Shown: one piece after another, positions 35,330 through 47,813 of the stretch
How positions within the stretch are numbered: position 1 is the first letter of the stretch
How the letters are laid out: every line of letters starts with the position of its first letter
From: Welwitschia mirabilis
Lineage: Eukaryota > Gnetophyta > Gnetopsida > Welwitschiales
Length of the DNA: 64,000 nucleotides
Assembly (NCBI GenBank): GCA_051453625.1
Contig: JBOZIK010000001.1
Location: forward strand, 221,645,665 to 221,709,664
Direction: 5' to 3'
Position numbers and translations under genes: made by a program
Notes under the pieces: model-generated
Told to the model about the DNA's origin: nothing
The model's input: only the letters and a program-made list of their open reading frames with translations
Database searches by the model: none

Positions 35330-38060
35330 ATCATACCAAACCTTTGTAATCTTATTACTTGTGAAAATACTTAGTAATATTAATATATTTTTAAGATAGT
35401 CTTTTGTCATACATGAAAAAGGAGAATATTATTATGTTATGAGATATGATTAAATCTCCCTAGTTAGGTTTTTGTAAGTTAAATAATAAGATATGACTAT
35501 GATGTACATAAAAAAGATGATCTACAAGAGAATTACTTTTAGATAATTATTATATGAAAGAGTTTTAGAACCCCAAAAAATTATTTCATTAAAAGAAAAA
35601 AGGAATTCATATAGATAATCAATTTAAAAATGAACAAATCATTAATGCACAAGAAAATCACACAAGGGAACAACATAAAAACAGTAAAAATAAAAACATG
35701 AAGAAAAACTAGTAAGAAATATATCTTCTCCCCATTTATGTAAACATTTTTAGCTTAAACCTAAAGTTAAAATGCTACATTTCATATGATTATATATTCA
35801 TCTACTATAATGTTGAAAAATAACTTGGCAATGAAGCATTTCAATGTTGTGTAGGATTAAATGTTAGAGATAGATCAAGATGAGTAAAACAAAATCGATA
35901 AGCTTTGAGAGCTTATTCAAAACTAGTGTGCATAATGTTTGACTAGAAATCACCACAAAAATTATAAGGTTAATTTCATGCATTTTGAGAGGCTTTTCAA
36001 TTAAACAAAACACAAAAGAGATATTTCTAAGAATAAAATCCTAAATGCTTTAAACAAGTAGTAATTCATAAGTCCCTAGAATTAAAAGTCATAGTTAGCT
36101 ATAAATCTTTCAATGTAATTAACATTTATAAGTATTATTAATTCTTTGCTTTTACAAACTAGAAGCCACTCAAATATTTCATGTTTTATTAAACTTCTTA
36201 TGTATATTTTTATCTTTATTAATAATGTCATATGTGATCGTTTTTAAAGATAAAAATAACTTTTTAATCATGTGTCCAAAATATATCCAATTATGATTTC
36301 TGTAAATTATTATCTATCTCATAGAATTTGTATAATTTCTCTAAAATGTTGTAATTTTTCCCCTCTCTGCTTCCAAAAACTCTTTTAAGGCAATAAAGAT
36401 TAAGTATTTTCATCCAAGTTAACCATCTTTTATGAATGTGAAGAGAGAAAACCATAATAATGCCTTATTTTCTTTGAGTTGAACATAATCTATGTGAATG
36501 AATATCCCATGCATTTTTATTAAATTAAAGGCATCAAGCACTTAATTGCTTAAGCATTAATTTTTTGAGCTATTGATACACTTGTATCTTTAATAATCAC
36601 TAATCAAATTCAAATCAATTTTTTAAGAAAAAAGAATAAAATAAAAAAGCCTTAAAATAAAATTAGCCTTAAGGTAAAAAAGTTAAAAAAACCGTTAACA
36701 TGGTAGCCTAAATTTTTAACTTTTTCTTAATTATTTTTATTTCTAAAGGAAATTCTCTAAGCATCATTACTATTCAAACATTTTATTAGTTATTTAGAGT
36801 ATAAAATGATTGACTATTTATCAAAATAAATAAGGTTAAAACTTCTATCTTCCATAACTAAGGTATAAACTTTCTAAGTAACTAAACTTTCTAATTAACT
36901 CTAGAAGAAATTTTTTAGTTTGATTGTCAAACAATGAAAAGCACCAACCAAGTTACTCCATTTTGTCATAAAATATTTAACAAGATTATAGCAAGAATAT
37001 AAATAAACATGTGTATTCTAAAGTATATGATTTATCATTAAAACTTTTTCTACTTAAATGAGATTTTTCTCTTTCCACATATTCAACTTGTTTTCTACCA
37101 TAGTAATATTCTAGTTTCATGGCTCCTTAAGAAAATGTAATTGTTAACAACATAAAAATATTCATTTTTTCCTTTAAATTTTCCACTTCTTTTGGAGACT
37201 CCTATATTTAAAACTATTAGAAGACTAAACACAATATTTTTATTAGATTATGTAAGATCAAAAATTCTATAATATTTATCCAAATGAGTTATTATCTTAT
37301 TAGCACACTAAAAGTAATCATTTACCATTAAAAAACCATCTATAAAGTGAATATTACATAATCAAAGGTTAAAATCATCAGTTAAACATTCTTTAATAAG
37401 AATATGATAGAGATATTAATAAAGGCTAGGAATAAAAAATAAATAAGGAGATAAATGATAACTCTAATAAGCTAATCTCCAAAGAGAAAAGGAAAGACTC
37501 AAAATACGATTTGTGATAACCTAAGCATTAGCATCGATAAATGATGTATGAATTAATAAATGAAATTATCAAAGATAATTTTTTCAAGATAAACAATAAT
37601 GAAATCCTATTCAATTCTATCATAATCTTCACAATAACCAAGCTTAATAATAATGACATCTTGTTGGTATCATTACCCCATGCGGTTTCTCACATGCTAA
37701 ATTAACATTATCAAGAGTATACCTTTCTTTAGCCAAGCCACTCCATTTAGGTTTAATATTTTGATTAATAAGTTTAAAATATTCATGCAATATATTTAGC
37801 TAAAATTTTCTTTTTAATAGTATAATAAACCTCTAATTATTTCATGAGTAGACTATTGATGAATAACTTTTTAAAAAACATAGAGAAGATCTTTATCACT
37901 AATAGTATAGTAATTTTTAAAGAATTCCATAAGAAGATAATAAAATACATGGGCTTTTCCATTTGTCAAACTAAAAATTACTTTCTATTTTTTTAAGAGT
38001 AATTTTTTCTTTAAGAAAATATGATGTTCCTTCTTTATAAGTTGTGAAGAATGCCTAATA
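35330..38060 (-). pseudogene. LINE (L1-like) reverse transcriptase remnant, copy A
   Basis: Read on the minus strand from right to left. MEFFKNYYTISDKDLL lies near 37940, then KERYTLDNVNLACE near 37715. VIIIKLGYCEDYDRIE lies near 37650, the LINE RT motif KLDF.KAYDR.EW. LSPYLFF lies near 37430, then CNIHFIDGFLMVND near 37350, where the catalytic (F/Y)ADD reads FIDG. LNMWKEKNLI lies near 37085, the thumb region. The order matches plant non-LTR reverse transcriptases. Several stops and frameshifts abolish function. The sequence left of 36900 is collinear with copy B but has weak coding signal. Confidence 0.65.
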
Positions 38061-39940
38061 GCTTCTTAATGTTTCTTTCCAAAACCTTCAAAAGGAAAAA
38101 TAGAGGAAAAGTAATTGGGTAAGACATTATTAATGGATAAAAAATTTTCAATCATAGAATCCTTACTTTTTTAAGTCTACATTTAGCTAAATACTTATTT
38201 AGTGAGAGAATTTTGAAAACTTTCTTGATATTTTATCTTTCTTTTTAAGCCAAAAGATTCAACTTTTGATAAGAGCACTTTTAGTGTTAACAATATAACA
38301 ACATTGCTTGATAGAATAAGCTTTAACCAAGGATTTCTATTCTAAAATATCAAGAAATTATGATTTAAATGTTGTTGATTCTTTTTGATAATTTGAAAAG
38401 TTAGATTTAGTTTGATATTTGATTTTTAAAACTTCTTACTCAAACAATTAGGCATAATTTATAACCTTAAAAGTAATTCTATGTCATCATTCAATTGAAT
38501 CTTTATTATGAATTAGCTTTACCAATGCATATGTAGTTGCAATATGGTAAACTAAAATTAAAAGTAAAAATTATATCATTATTCTACACAAACCATGTAA
38601 ATGATTAAGTGTTACTTTCTAAATAAACATTATAAAAATAAAGGATTAATGTAAAACTCGATATTATAGAAGTAATGAGGGTTCCATCTAATGATAACAT
38701 AGAGAAAGAAAAATGTTAGACCCAGCGTATAGTTAATTCCACATGCTTTAGCTAATAATGGTTCTAATGATATCCTAATTGTTATAAAAATTATAAGATG
38801 GTTTCAGTTCAATTTAATTATAATAGCTTATCAAATATGAAATGCATGAATAACAAAAGAAATAAACATAAGATCATGTAGACATAATAATAAGGGGGAA
38901 AATCAAGAATATTACTCATCATCAAAAATTAATATTCTATTAGTAATAAATATCAATAATTACTAGAATAATGCCTCAAAGGTATAAGATCAACAGAACT
39001 TAACTCCATGTATCAAAGGACTAGTTCTCTAGCTAAAAGTGCTTAAGCAATTAAAGAGTTCTCCCAAGATAGATATAAAATTGATTTAATTAAGGAATTT
39101 ATTTCTCCATAAGGAGGGCATGTGTATATAGAACCATAGAGTATAGATACAATATTTCCTAAGGATAAATGCAATATAATAATTTTTCTACTTAGAGGGC
39201 ATGATGCATGTGATCAAAAACATATTCCAATTGTATTTTAATAAAACATATGCTTAGGCTATTTAATATATAATTATGACCCATCAGTTGACATGAATTA
39301 TATTGCAAACTTTTAGCTCATACCTCTAATTCATTACCACACCATTAAACTATGTTAGTATTTTATGTCTATAAAGCTTTCTACCATGGTCTAATGTAGG
39401 CTTAATAGGTATTGCTTTTTTCACTTAGTTATATGTCCAAGTTAAGTTAGATCCTTAACATCATTTTGTAATTATAATAAATATAAATATTAAAATGATT
39501 AAATTACAATAATTAAGCAGTTATAATATGTAAAATCTATTTCTTAATAAAATTCCATAATGATTTAAGAATATTATGACATGTTAGTCTAACAAATATT
39601 TTTTCATTCATATGAAAAAGCATCTGTTTTTAAACATTAAAATATATATTAAAAGAAATACAAAGACTTATAGTAAAATACTCAAAAAAAAGTAGTATTA
39701 AAAAGGACTTAAACTTTTTAACTAACCTTTCAAAAGGATTAATTAAAAATGTAAGAGGTATCTAATTTGCAAAAATGTATTCTCTAATCCTTTATGATAG
39801 TTGCACTAAAAAAGTAAGCCTCATTTGATTGCAACCAAAAAATAAAAATAGCATTAACATCTAAATAGCAAAATTATTTTTGAAAATTATACCATTAAAA
39901 GTTTTTTGATAAGATATTTTAAGACCATTTTTTTTCATAG
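38061..39940 (-). other. probable upstream part of LINE copy A, unrecognised
   Basis: It lies 5' of the RT remnant on the minus strand, where the endonuclease and first frame of a LINE would be. I could not identify endonuclease motifs. No plus-strand gene is seen either. Confidence 0.3.
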
Positions 39941-40024
39941 CGAATGTTACTTATTATGTTACATAATAAAATTATATTAGTTCATCTAACAATTGATCCT
40001 CTACAAAGGTCGTATGATATCATA

Positions 40025-40025
<1 letters not shown>

Positions 40026-40096
<71 letters not shown>
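40026..40096 (+). repeat. (TG)n microsatellite
   Basis: About 35 uninterrupted TG units run into a gap. It is the reverse complement type of the CA tract at 34445. Confidence 0.95.
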
Positions 40097-40196
40097 NNNN
40101 NNNNNNNNNNNNNNNNNNNNNNNNNNNNNNNNNNNNNNNNNNNNNNNNNNNNNNNNNNNNNNNNNNNNNNNNNNNNNNNNNNNNNNNNNNNNNNNN
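40097..40196. other. assembly gap (100 N placeholder)
   Basis: Assembly broke at the TG repeat. Confidence 0.95.
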
Positions 40197-40205
40197 ATGG
40201 GATAA

Positions 40206-42680
40206 TCATACAAAACATTTGTAACCTTACTACTTATGAAAACACTTACTAATGTTAATATATTTTTAATATATTATTTTCTCATAAATGAAAAAGGAGA
40301 ATATTATTATGTTATGAGATATGATAAATCTCCTTGGTTAGGTTTTTTATAAGTTAAATAATGATAAATATTTTACAAACTTAATAACATGAAAACATGA
40401 TGTGCATAAATAAGATGATCTAAAAGAGAAGTATTATAGATAATTATCATATGAAAGGGTTTTGGACCCCCTAGAAAGCTATTTCATTAAAAACAAAAAA
40501 GAAATTAATATAGATAATTAAATAAAAAATGAACAAATAACTAATCCACAAGAAAATCGCATAAGAAAACAACATAGAAACATTAAAAACAAAAATAAGA
40601 AGAAAAACTAGTAATAAATATATCAAATTCTCTCCATTTATGTAAAGTTTTTAGCTTAAACCTAAAATTAAATAGCTACATTTCACATGATCACATATTC
40701 ATCTATCATAATGTTGAAAAATAACTTGGCAATGAAGCCTTTCAATGTTGTATAGGATTAAATGTTAGAGATAGATCAAGATGAGTAAAATAAAATTAAT
40801 AATCTTGAGAGTTTATTCAAAAGTAGTGTACATAATATTTGGCTAGAAATTACCATAAAAATTAGCAAGTTAATTTCATGCATTTTGAGAACCTCTCCAA
40901 TGAAACAAAACTTTTTAAAAGAATCCTCAAAATGCAAAAAAGATATTTATAAGAATAAAATCCTAAATACTTTAAATAAGTAGTAATTTGTAAGTCCTCA
41001 AAATTAAAAATCATAGTCAACTACAAATATTTAGATATAATTAAGATTGCTAAGTAGTATCAATTCTTTGCTTTTGCAAACTAGGAGCCACTTGAATATT
41101 TCATGTTTTATTCAACTTCTCATGAATATTTTTATCTTTATTAATGATGTCATATGTGATCTTTTTTAAGGGTAAAACTAAGTTTTATATCACTTGTCCA
41201 AAATATATATAATTATTCTTCCTACAAATCATTATCTATCTCTTAGAATTTGTTTAATTTCTCTATAATGTTGCAATTTTTTTCCTCTCCTCTTCCAAAA
41301 GCTCTTTTAAGGTGATAAATATTAAGTATTTCTATCCAATTTAAACCTATTTTATTGATATGAAAATAGAAAATTGTAAGAATGTTCTATTTTCTTCAAG
41401 TTAAAACTATCTATTTGATTGAATATCCCATGCATCTTTATTAAATGAAAGCCATCAAGCACTCAATTGTTTAAGCATTAATTTTGAGATGTATACACTT
41501 GTATTTCAATAACCACTAATAAAATTTAAATTAATTTTAAAAAATATTTAAAGCAAAAAGCCTTGAAATAAAAATAGCCTTAGGGTTAAAAAGTTAAAAA
41601 AAATCGTTAACATGATAGCTTAAACATTTAATTTTTCCTTAATTATTTTTATTTCTAAAGGAAATTCTCTAAGCATCATTACTATCCATAACATTTTAAT
41701 AGTCATTTATAGTATAAAAAATTTCTTATTTATAAAAATTAATAAGGTCAAAACCTCTATCTTCCATAACTAAGGTATAAAATTTCTAAGTAACTCTAGA
41801 ATAAATTTTTCAATTTGATTGTCAAACCATGAAAAGCATCAAACAAGTTGCTCCATTTTGTCATTAAAATATTTAGAATAATTTTAACAAAAATATAAAT
41901 AAACATGTGTATTCTAAAGTATATGATTTATCATTAAAACATTTTCAACCTGAATAAGATTTTTATTTTTCCACCTATTCAACTTGTTTTCTACCTTAGT
42001 AATATTATAGTTTTGTAGCTCCTTAAGAAAATGTAATTCCTAATAACCTAAAGATATTTTTTCCCCTTAAATTTTCCACTTATTTTGGAGACTTCTATAA
42101 TTATAACTATTACAATGCTAAACACAAAATTTTTATTGGATTATGTAAGATTAAAAGTTCTATAATATTCATTCAAATGAGATATTGACTTATTAGCACA
42201 CTAAAAGTAATTATTTAGCATTAAACAAATCATGTGTAAAGTAAATATTACATAATCAAAGGCTAAAATCATCAATTAAAAGTCTTTTAATAAGAATATG
42301 GTAGAGATATTTATAAAGAACAAGAGTAATAAATAAATAAGCAGATAAATGATAACACTAATAAACTAATCTCCAAAGAGAAAAGGAAAACCTAAGCATT
42401 AGCATCAATAAATGATGTATGAATTAATTAATGAAATACTTATTAGAGCCAATTTTTTCAAGATAAGCAATAAGGAAATATTATTTAATTCTATCATAAT
42501 CTTGTTGGTGTCATTAGTCCATGTAGATTCTAATACGCTAAATTGATATTATTAATAATATACCTTTCTTTAACCAAGCTAGTTCATTTAGGTTTAATAG
42601 TTTAACTAATAAGTTTCAAAATCTTCATGCAACATATATAATAAAATTTTCTATTTAATAGTACAATTATTTTATTAAAA
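40206..42680 (-). pseudogene. LINE (L1-like) reverse transcriptase remnant, copy B
   Basis: It is collinear with 35330-37860 with visible divergence and many small indels. On the minus strand near 42590-42490 it reads KERYIIxNINLAYxNLHGLMTP, the LINE RT segment before the KLDF..AYDR motif. CNIYFTHDL near 42240 is the decayed catalytic region. Similarity ends near 42680, where unrelated gypsy integrase text begins, so copy B is 5' truncated. Confidence 0.6.
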
Positions 42681-42719
42681 GCTTAAAGTGATATATGAAG
42701 GGAAAATTCTAGGTTTTAC

Positions 42720-43130
42720 ACAAAGAATCTATTCTTCACATTTTAAAGAAAAATAATGGCTATGGGCTTCATTATAGAATTCAAAATAGAGAAAAAGAGA
42801 GGACACTATTAAAACTTTTTAAGAAGGAAAGTTTAGAGTACTCACTACAGAAGACATCATTATTATGAAACTTTCATAATTCAAATAATAGAGCACATTT
42901 GATGGCTTTCCACAGAATCCAAATTTTTTTTAAAGGAATATAGCCAATGCCAAAAATGTAAAATAGAAAAGGAAACCTCAAACTAGATAAAGTATTTTCA
43001 TAACCAAGTCCAACTAGAAGTAGCAATCTTACAATGTTAAAGAGTTATGATGGAAGGACTTCTCATTATTATAATAAGGGAAAAAATATTAGTAATGTCC
43101 TATTTTCATCAACATGGATAGAAGTATAAA
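42720..43130 (+). pseudogene. Ty3/gypsy integrase fragment
   Basis: Plus-strand text reads HLMAFHRIQIFFKGI (about 42898), then CQKCKIE (42950-42975), then MMEGLL..IIREKILV (43049-43100). This follows the zinc-binding HHCC end of gypsy integrase (H.G..KT..R....F.W.GM, C..CQ..K) and the SMDFIEGLP..GK..ILVVVDR start of the core. It belongs to neither E3 nor E4 by position. It is truncated at both ends, by LINE B on the left and the zinc-finger fragment on the right. Confidence 0.45.
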
Positions 43131-43402
43131 CATTAGGAAGGGAAGCAAGAGATAAGTGTTTGTTCTTACTCACTAGAAATATGTTGCTATTTGAAGGTTT
43201 CATGTACATTTCTGTATCAAGTTGAGTCTAAAAATAGTTTACCTCTTGAGTTATAGGAGTAGTTAAAAAGTGAATCATGAGAGGCTTTTAGTCATTATCT
43301 TGTAGCTAGAAACCAGCATTCTCAAGTACCACTTTTACCAGAAGTATGAAACTGCTATAATCTACTCCATATCAAATATCATCATCACCTCCAATAAAAT
43401 GA
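43131..43402 (-). pseudogene. C2H2 zinc-finger gene fragment Z1
   Basis: Collinear on the minus strand with the zinc-finger fragments at 47206, 52272 and 54958. It holds the region upstream of and around the MDMKP start segment and the KKK..SLASL-like text, but stops before finger 1 is complete. Its right edge is exactly the start of the E6 5' LTR (43403), the same junction as Z2. Many G-to-A and C-to-T changes compared with Z2 mark it as old. Confidence 0.55.
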
Positions 43403-43869
43403 TGTTAGCATAATTAGTAAAGCTATTTTAGGTAGATTGATAATTAAATATATTTAGATAGATTAATTTTAACATTATTGTATACTTATTATAATTTCTG
43501 GTTTATTCTTGATGTATATATAAGGGTATTCTCAACCTTATAAACACATAACTTGAATACAATTATTCAATTAATTTTCACTTCTTAACATGATATTAGA
43601 GCCTCTATGATATCTTTTCCCTTTTAGTGAGATTTAATTTTCTAATGCTAGTTATTTCTATGCCTATTAGCTCTTCCTAAAGTCTTAATAGAAACTCATC
43701 ATTATATTGCCCAGTTGTTCTCTTTTTAGAGGAGTTTGCTTTGTCTGCAATAAAACTCTATCATGTATCTATTTTTTTAATTTTTTCCCCTAAATTATCA
43801 AGTCTAGTTAATCAAGTCTAGTAAAATCCCATTTTAAATGGATAAAATAGAAGTTCTCAAGTCCATTAC

Positions 43870-44760
43870 CACTACTTTAAGTAGCAAAAATTATAATTTA
43901 TGGGTCCAAGGTATGAAAAGTTCTTAATAGGTTGTAAACTTTACTACATTATCACTAGTGATATTACCAAACTAGTTTGGGAAAAAGATGAATCTATTGC
44001 CAAGTTTTTAGATCTACTTGATGACTAAGATAGCAAGAATCATTAAATAATTACATGGTTTCACAATACCTCTATATCATTCATTCACATTTAGTTTATT
44101 GGTTATGACGCTAAAGAAACTTAGGATTTTTTGGAAAAACAGTACACTACTACTAGTTTGGCTCATTACTATTAATTGTGGACTACCATTCACAATATCA
44201 AATAGCATTCCAATCAATTTGTTAATGATTGTTTTCTCAAGTTCAACCTATTTGGAATTATTTATCATTATTGAGGACCATCTATATCTCATTCAAATTC
44301 TCATGGTGCTTCAACTAGAATATAAATCTATCATAGATTATTTATTACATCATAATATGCCAGTTACCTTGGATGTTACCATTTAGGAAATTATTTTTTA
44401 GGAGATACATCTTTAGCTCAACAATCCCACTAAGTCTGATATGGTCTTAGCTATTTCTCACTCTAGATTCTCTTCTCAGAAATTTAAGGGTTAAACATGT
44501 AAGAACTACCATCAGATTGATCATTCATTTTAGAATACAAGTAATGCCACACTCTTAAACACATCAAACCGAATTGTCCTATTTGATCTCTATGCTCAAG
44601 TGGTGGATCTTCTAAATCTCTAGGTATCTTAAAGCCTAGATCTTCCTTAGTTATTGCTGTTACTACTAATAATTCCTCTCCCATCACTATGCATGATCAT
44701 GATACTTTTCTTAAATAGGTTATTTCTTCCTCTGACATATCAGTCATCCTAAGTAAATAT
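43870..44760 (+). pseudogene. copia gag remnant, E6
   Basis: NYNLWVQGMKS (43890) is the start of the conserved gag core (L.R.NYNLW...M). Later pieces (44099-44386 frame and LRIFWKNST, the W.FLE..YTT segment read with errors) agree with E7 gag. Several frame changes and stops occur. The zinc-knuckle-like segment near 44500-44590 is badly eroded. Confidence 0.55.
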
Positions 44761-45329
44761 TCTTAGCTCTTTGACTTTGCATGTTGCAATAACTCCAAAA
44801 ATGTCAATTACTTCATTACCACCTATACATACTGCTGATGGCACTAAAATTCCCATCACCCACATTGGCCATGCTTCCACCCCTCATCTTAGTCTTTTTA
44901 ACTATTATTATGTCCCAAATTTGACTTTAAATTAATTTCTATTGGTTAATTTTATGAACAAGACCTTAATATTATCTTCTCTCCTCTTGGTTTTCAGGTC
45001 CAGGATCCACATATTGGCTAGAATTTTGGGACAGGATACTAAGTGGAAAGATTACTTAAGCTTAGCTCCATATATCTTCCTTGGTAACCTGTATCTACAG
45101 CTATCACTAACTCCTATATATATTAGTGGCATCTTTATCTAGATCATGCTTCTACTAGTAAACTTCAATCTTTAATTTCTCATGATCTATTAGGATCTAC
45201 TTCTATTGAGCCTTTTTATTGCATTAACTATCAACTTGGAAAACAACTATATTTATCTCTTACTAATAGTAATTCTACTTCAAATATTTCATTTGTTCTT
45301 ATTTAATTTAATATTTGAAATCCTTTTCT

Positions 45330-46110
45330 AGTTACAACAGTGAATGATTATTGTTATTTTGTGATATGTATTGATGATTTTTCATGTTTGACTTCGATTT
45401 ACTTCATGAAACATTGGTTTGAATTACCTCAAATATACATCAAATTTGCTATCATTATTGACATCCAACTTTTTTACAAAATTAAGATTCCTCACATTGA
45501 TAATCCCACTAAATACAAATAATTCTTCTTACTTCACTTTATTAGTTAGCAAGGTACTATTATCTAGAAATCTTATCCTAATATCTCTCAATAAAGTGGG
45601 AGGGTGGAGCATAAACATTATCACATCCTTAATTCTATTCATGCTCAACTACTCTCTGCTTCCTAGCCTAAAAGATTTTGGGAGAAGTAGCTCTTACAAC
45701 TATCTTTACTATTAATCATAGTCCAACATAAGTTCTTAAAAATCTCTCTTCTTATAAAATATTTCATGGTAGCGAACTTGATTACTCCATCCTTAAACCC
45801 TTTGGATGTGGATCTTTTATTATTCTACAACCTCAAGAACACATTAAACTAGAATCTCGTGCTCGATCATGTTGTTTTCTTAGTTATGGAACAAAAAAAA
45901 TGTGATCGATGTTGGAATCCTATCTCTCAATGTTTTCGTATTTCTGATCATGTTAATTTTTGGGAAAATACCATGTTTTCTTCCCTCTTTAAGTTTCATC
46001 ATTCTATTATTACTTCTTCTTTATTCTTCATCAATCCTACTATTGACTTATTTTTAAGTTTAGATATAGATTTGATTAAGGAACTCAATAATTCTTCTTC
46101 ATCTTAATCT
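45330..46110 (+). pseudogene. copia integrase remnant, E6
   Basis: NDYCYFVICIDDFSCLTSIYFMKHW (45343-45417) holds the first catalytic Asp region (YFV.FIDDFSR.TW.Y.MK), with shifted frames after it. 45859-46107 reads CDRCWNPISQCFRISDHVNFWENTMF, the end of integrase (RCWDP.S.R...S.HV.F.E). The segment between contains the SQ..G-type region in another frame. Stops separate the parts. Confidence 0.6.
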
Positions 46111-46249
46111 GCCCCTATTGAGAGTATACCATATGTAAATTCTTCACCTAACTTCACCCATCATCATAGTACCTGGGTAGGATAACAACTCCATAATCTC
46201 TTCAATTACCATTTCTACTCTACTATTGCAAATTTACATGAGCCTTACC

Positions 46250-47105
46250 CTTATTGTGAGACTAGTACTAATCCTCTTTGATATTAAGTGATGGATGAAT
46301 AACTATAGGCTCTAAAAAAAACTAATACTTAGATGTTATTTGTTCTTCCCTTTGTCAATACTCCAATTGGGTGTAAATGGGTTTGTAAAATCAAAACCCA
46401 ATTTGATGGATCTATGAATTATTACAAAACTTCCTTAGTCATCAAAGGCTATTCTCAAGAATATGATATAGACTATGAAAAGAAAATTTCCCCTATAGCT
46501 TACTTGAACTCTGTGCATATCCTATTGGCTATTATCATAGCTAAATGATGGTGACTCTATCAAATAGATTCAAAAATACCTTTCTCAATGGTGATTTGTA
46601 AGAGAAAATGTACATGCATCCTTCTCCTAGTTATACTCATCCAAAAGATAAAGTTTGCCAACTACAAAGAGTCTTATATGGGTTGAAGCAAGCACCTCAA
46701 CCATGATTTGAGAAGTTTATTTCTACTATTGCTAAGCTTAGTTTTATATCCAGATCCCATGATTCTACTTTATTCACATGCCACACTAAGTAGGAAGTTG
46801 TTCTACTTCTACTTTATATTTATGAGATTATTATTACTAGGGATGATATATCCCATATTTTTGATTAAAAATGGTATGCTAGTCTACATTTCGAGATGAA
46901 ATTTTTGGGTCCTTTTAGCTATTTCTTTAGTTTTGAAGTCTCCCAACACATTGATTGATATTATCTTTCTTAAGCTAAGTATTCATTTGATCTACCTTCT
47001 CAAGTTTGAATTACAAAAAGAAATATTATATCCACTCCTTTAGAACTCAATTCTAAAATAACTCCATTAGATGGTAATTCTTTAGATGACTCCATATTAT
47101 ATCGT
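46250..47105 (+). pseudogene. copia reverse transcriptase remnant, E6
   Basis: 46333-46548 reads NTPIGCKWVCKIKTQFDGSM, then VIKGYSQEYDIDYEKKISPIA, matching copia RT (IG.KWVYKIK...DG.., KGF.Q..G.DY.ETF.PVA). The catalytic YVDD region near 46820 is destroyed. The gap at 47106 cuts the element before RNase H. Confidence 0.7.
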
Positions 47106-47205
47106 NNNNNNNNNNNNNNNNNNNNNNNNNNNNNNNNNNNNNNNNNNNNNNNNNNNNNNNNNNNNNNNNNNNNNNNNNNNNNNNNNNNNNNNNNNNNNNN
47201 NNNNN
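47106..47205. other. assembly gap (100 N placeholder)
   Basis: It hides the end of E6 and the beginning of zinc-finger fragment Z2. Confidence 0.95.
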
Positions 47206-47593
47206 TTCTCCCGCAAATCGGACACTCACACAAACGTCCAGACGATGCGGGCAAGCATAATCAGATTCAGCTCTATCATAATCAACGTTACTCGTACTCA
47301 AACCTTGCCGCTTATGCATCATCCTCAGCTTATTTCAGGAGCGTTTCTTCTCCGTCGCCGGAAACATGTTGCTGTTCGAAGGTTTCATGTCCATATCCGT
47401 ATCAGACGTAGGTTGAGTCTGGAAACAGTTCGCCTCTTGAGTTGCAGGAGTAGTCGAAAAGCGGATCGTGAGAGGCTTTTAGCGATTATCTTATAGCCGG
47501 AAGCCAGCATTCTCCAGCGCCACTTTCGCCAGGATTACGAGACCGCCGTAATCTACTCCACATCGAAGATCGTTATCACCTCCAATGCAACGA
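47206..47593 (-). pseudogene. C2H2 zinc-finger gene fragment Z2 (GC-rich, finger 1 deleted)
   Basis: On the minus strand from the E7 LTR border it reads FSTTPATQEANCFQTQPTS, then MKPSNSNMFPATEKKRS, a stop, NKLRMMHKRQGLSTSNVDYD, and then in a shifted frame CECPICGR at the gap edge. ECPICGR is the start of the second finger of EPF/ZAT-type zinc-finger transcription factors (ECPICG..F..GQALGGH). Relative to Z4 a net segment of about 117 bp (39 codons) at 47338-47343 that encodes finger 1 is missing. The sequence is rich in intact CpG, unlike its neighbours. The 5' part of the gene is replaced by the LTR. Confidence 0.6.
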
Positions 47594-47793
47594 GGTTAGC
47601 GTAATTAGTGGAGCTATTTTGGGTAGATTGATAATTACATATATTTAGGTAGATTAATTTTAGCATGATTGTATACTGATTGTAATTTCCTTTTCTATAT
47701 TTTCCTCTTCTGGTTTAATCTTGATGTATATACAGGGTATTCTCAACCTTGTAAACACACAACTTGAATACAATTATTCAATTGATTTTCTCA
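47594..47793 (+). mobile_element. E7 5' LTR
   Basis: 200 bp, starting GGTTAGCGTAATTAG (TG expected) and ending ..TTTTCTCA. It matches the LTRs at 43403, 52070 and 54756. It adjoins fragment Z2 at the same position as E6 adjoins Z1. Confidence 0.75.
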
Positions 47794-47800
47794 GTTGACA

Positions 47801-47813
47801 TGGTATCAAAGCC
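47801..47813 (+). promoter_or_regulatory. E7 primer-binding site
   Basis: TGGTATCAAAGCC, the initiator tRNA-Met PBS with one change, lies seven bases after the LTR. Confidence 0.7.

Larger units (their letters stand above)
43403..47105 (+). mobile_element. Ty1/copia element E6, decayed copy, truncated at a gap
   Basis: A 5' LTR of about 178 bp (43403-43580; TGTTAGCATAATTAG) is followed by a decayed PBS TGATATTAGAGCC (43591-43603). Coding remnants follow in copia order: gag (NYNLWVQGMK near 43890), protease region (44780-45000), integrase (45340-46000) and RT (46330-47105). It is collinear with E7, but most CpG sites have become TpG or CpA. The LTR length and gag type fit the Ale/Retrofit group, which is an inference. 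The RNase H region and 3' LTR are missing at the gap. Confidence 0.75.
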
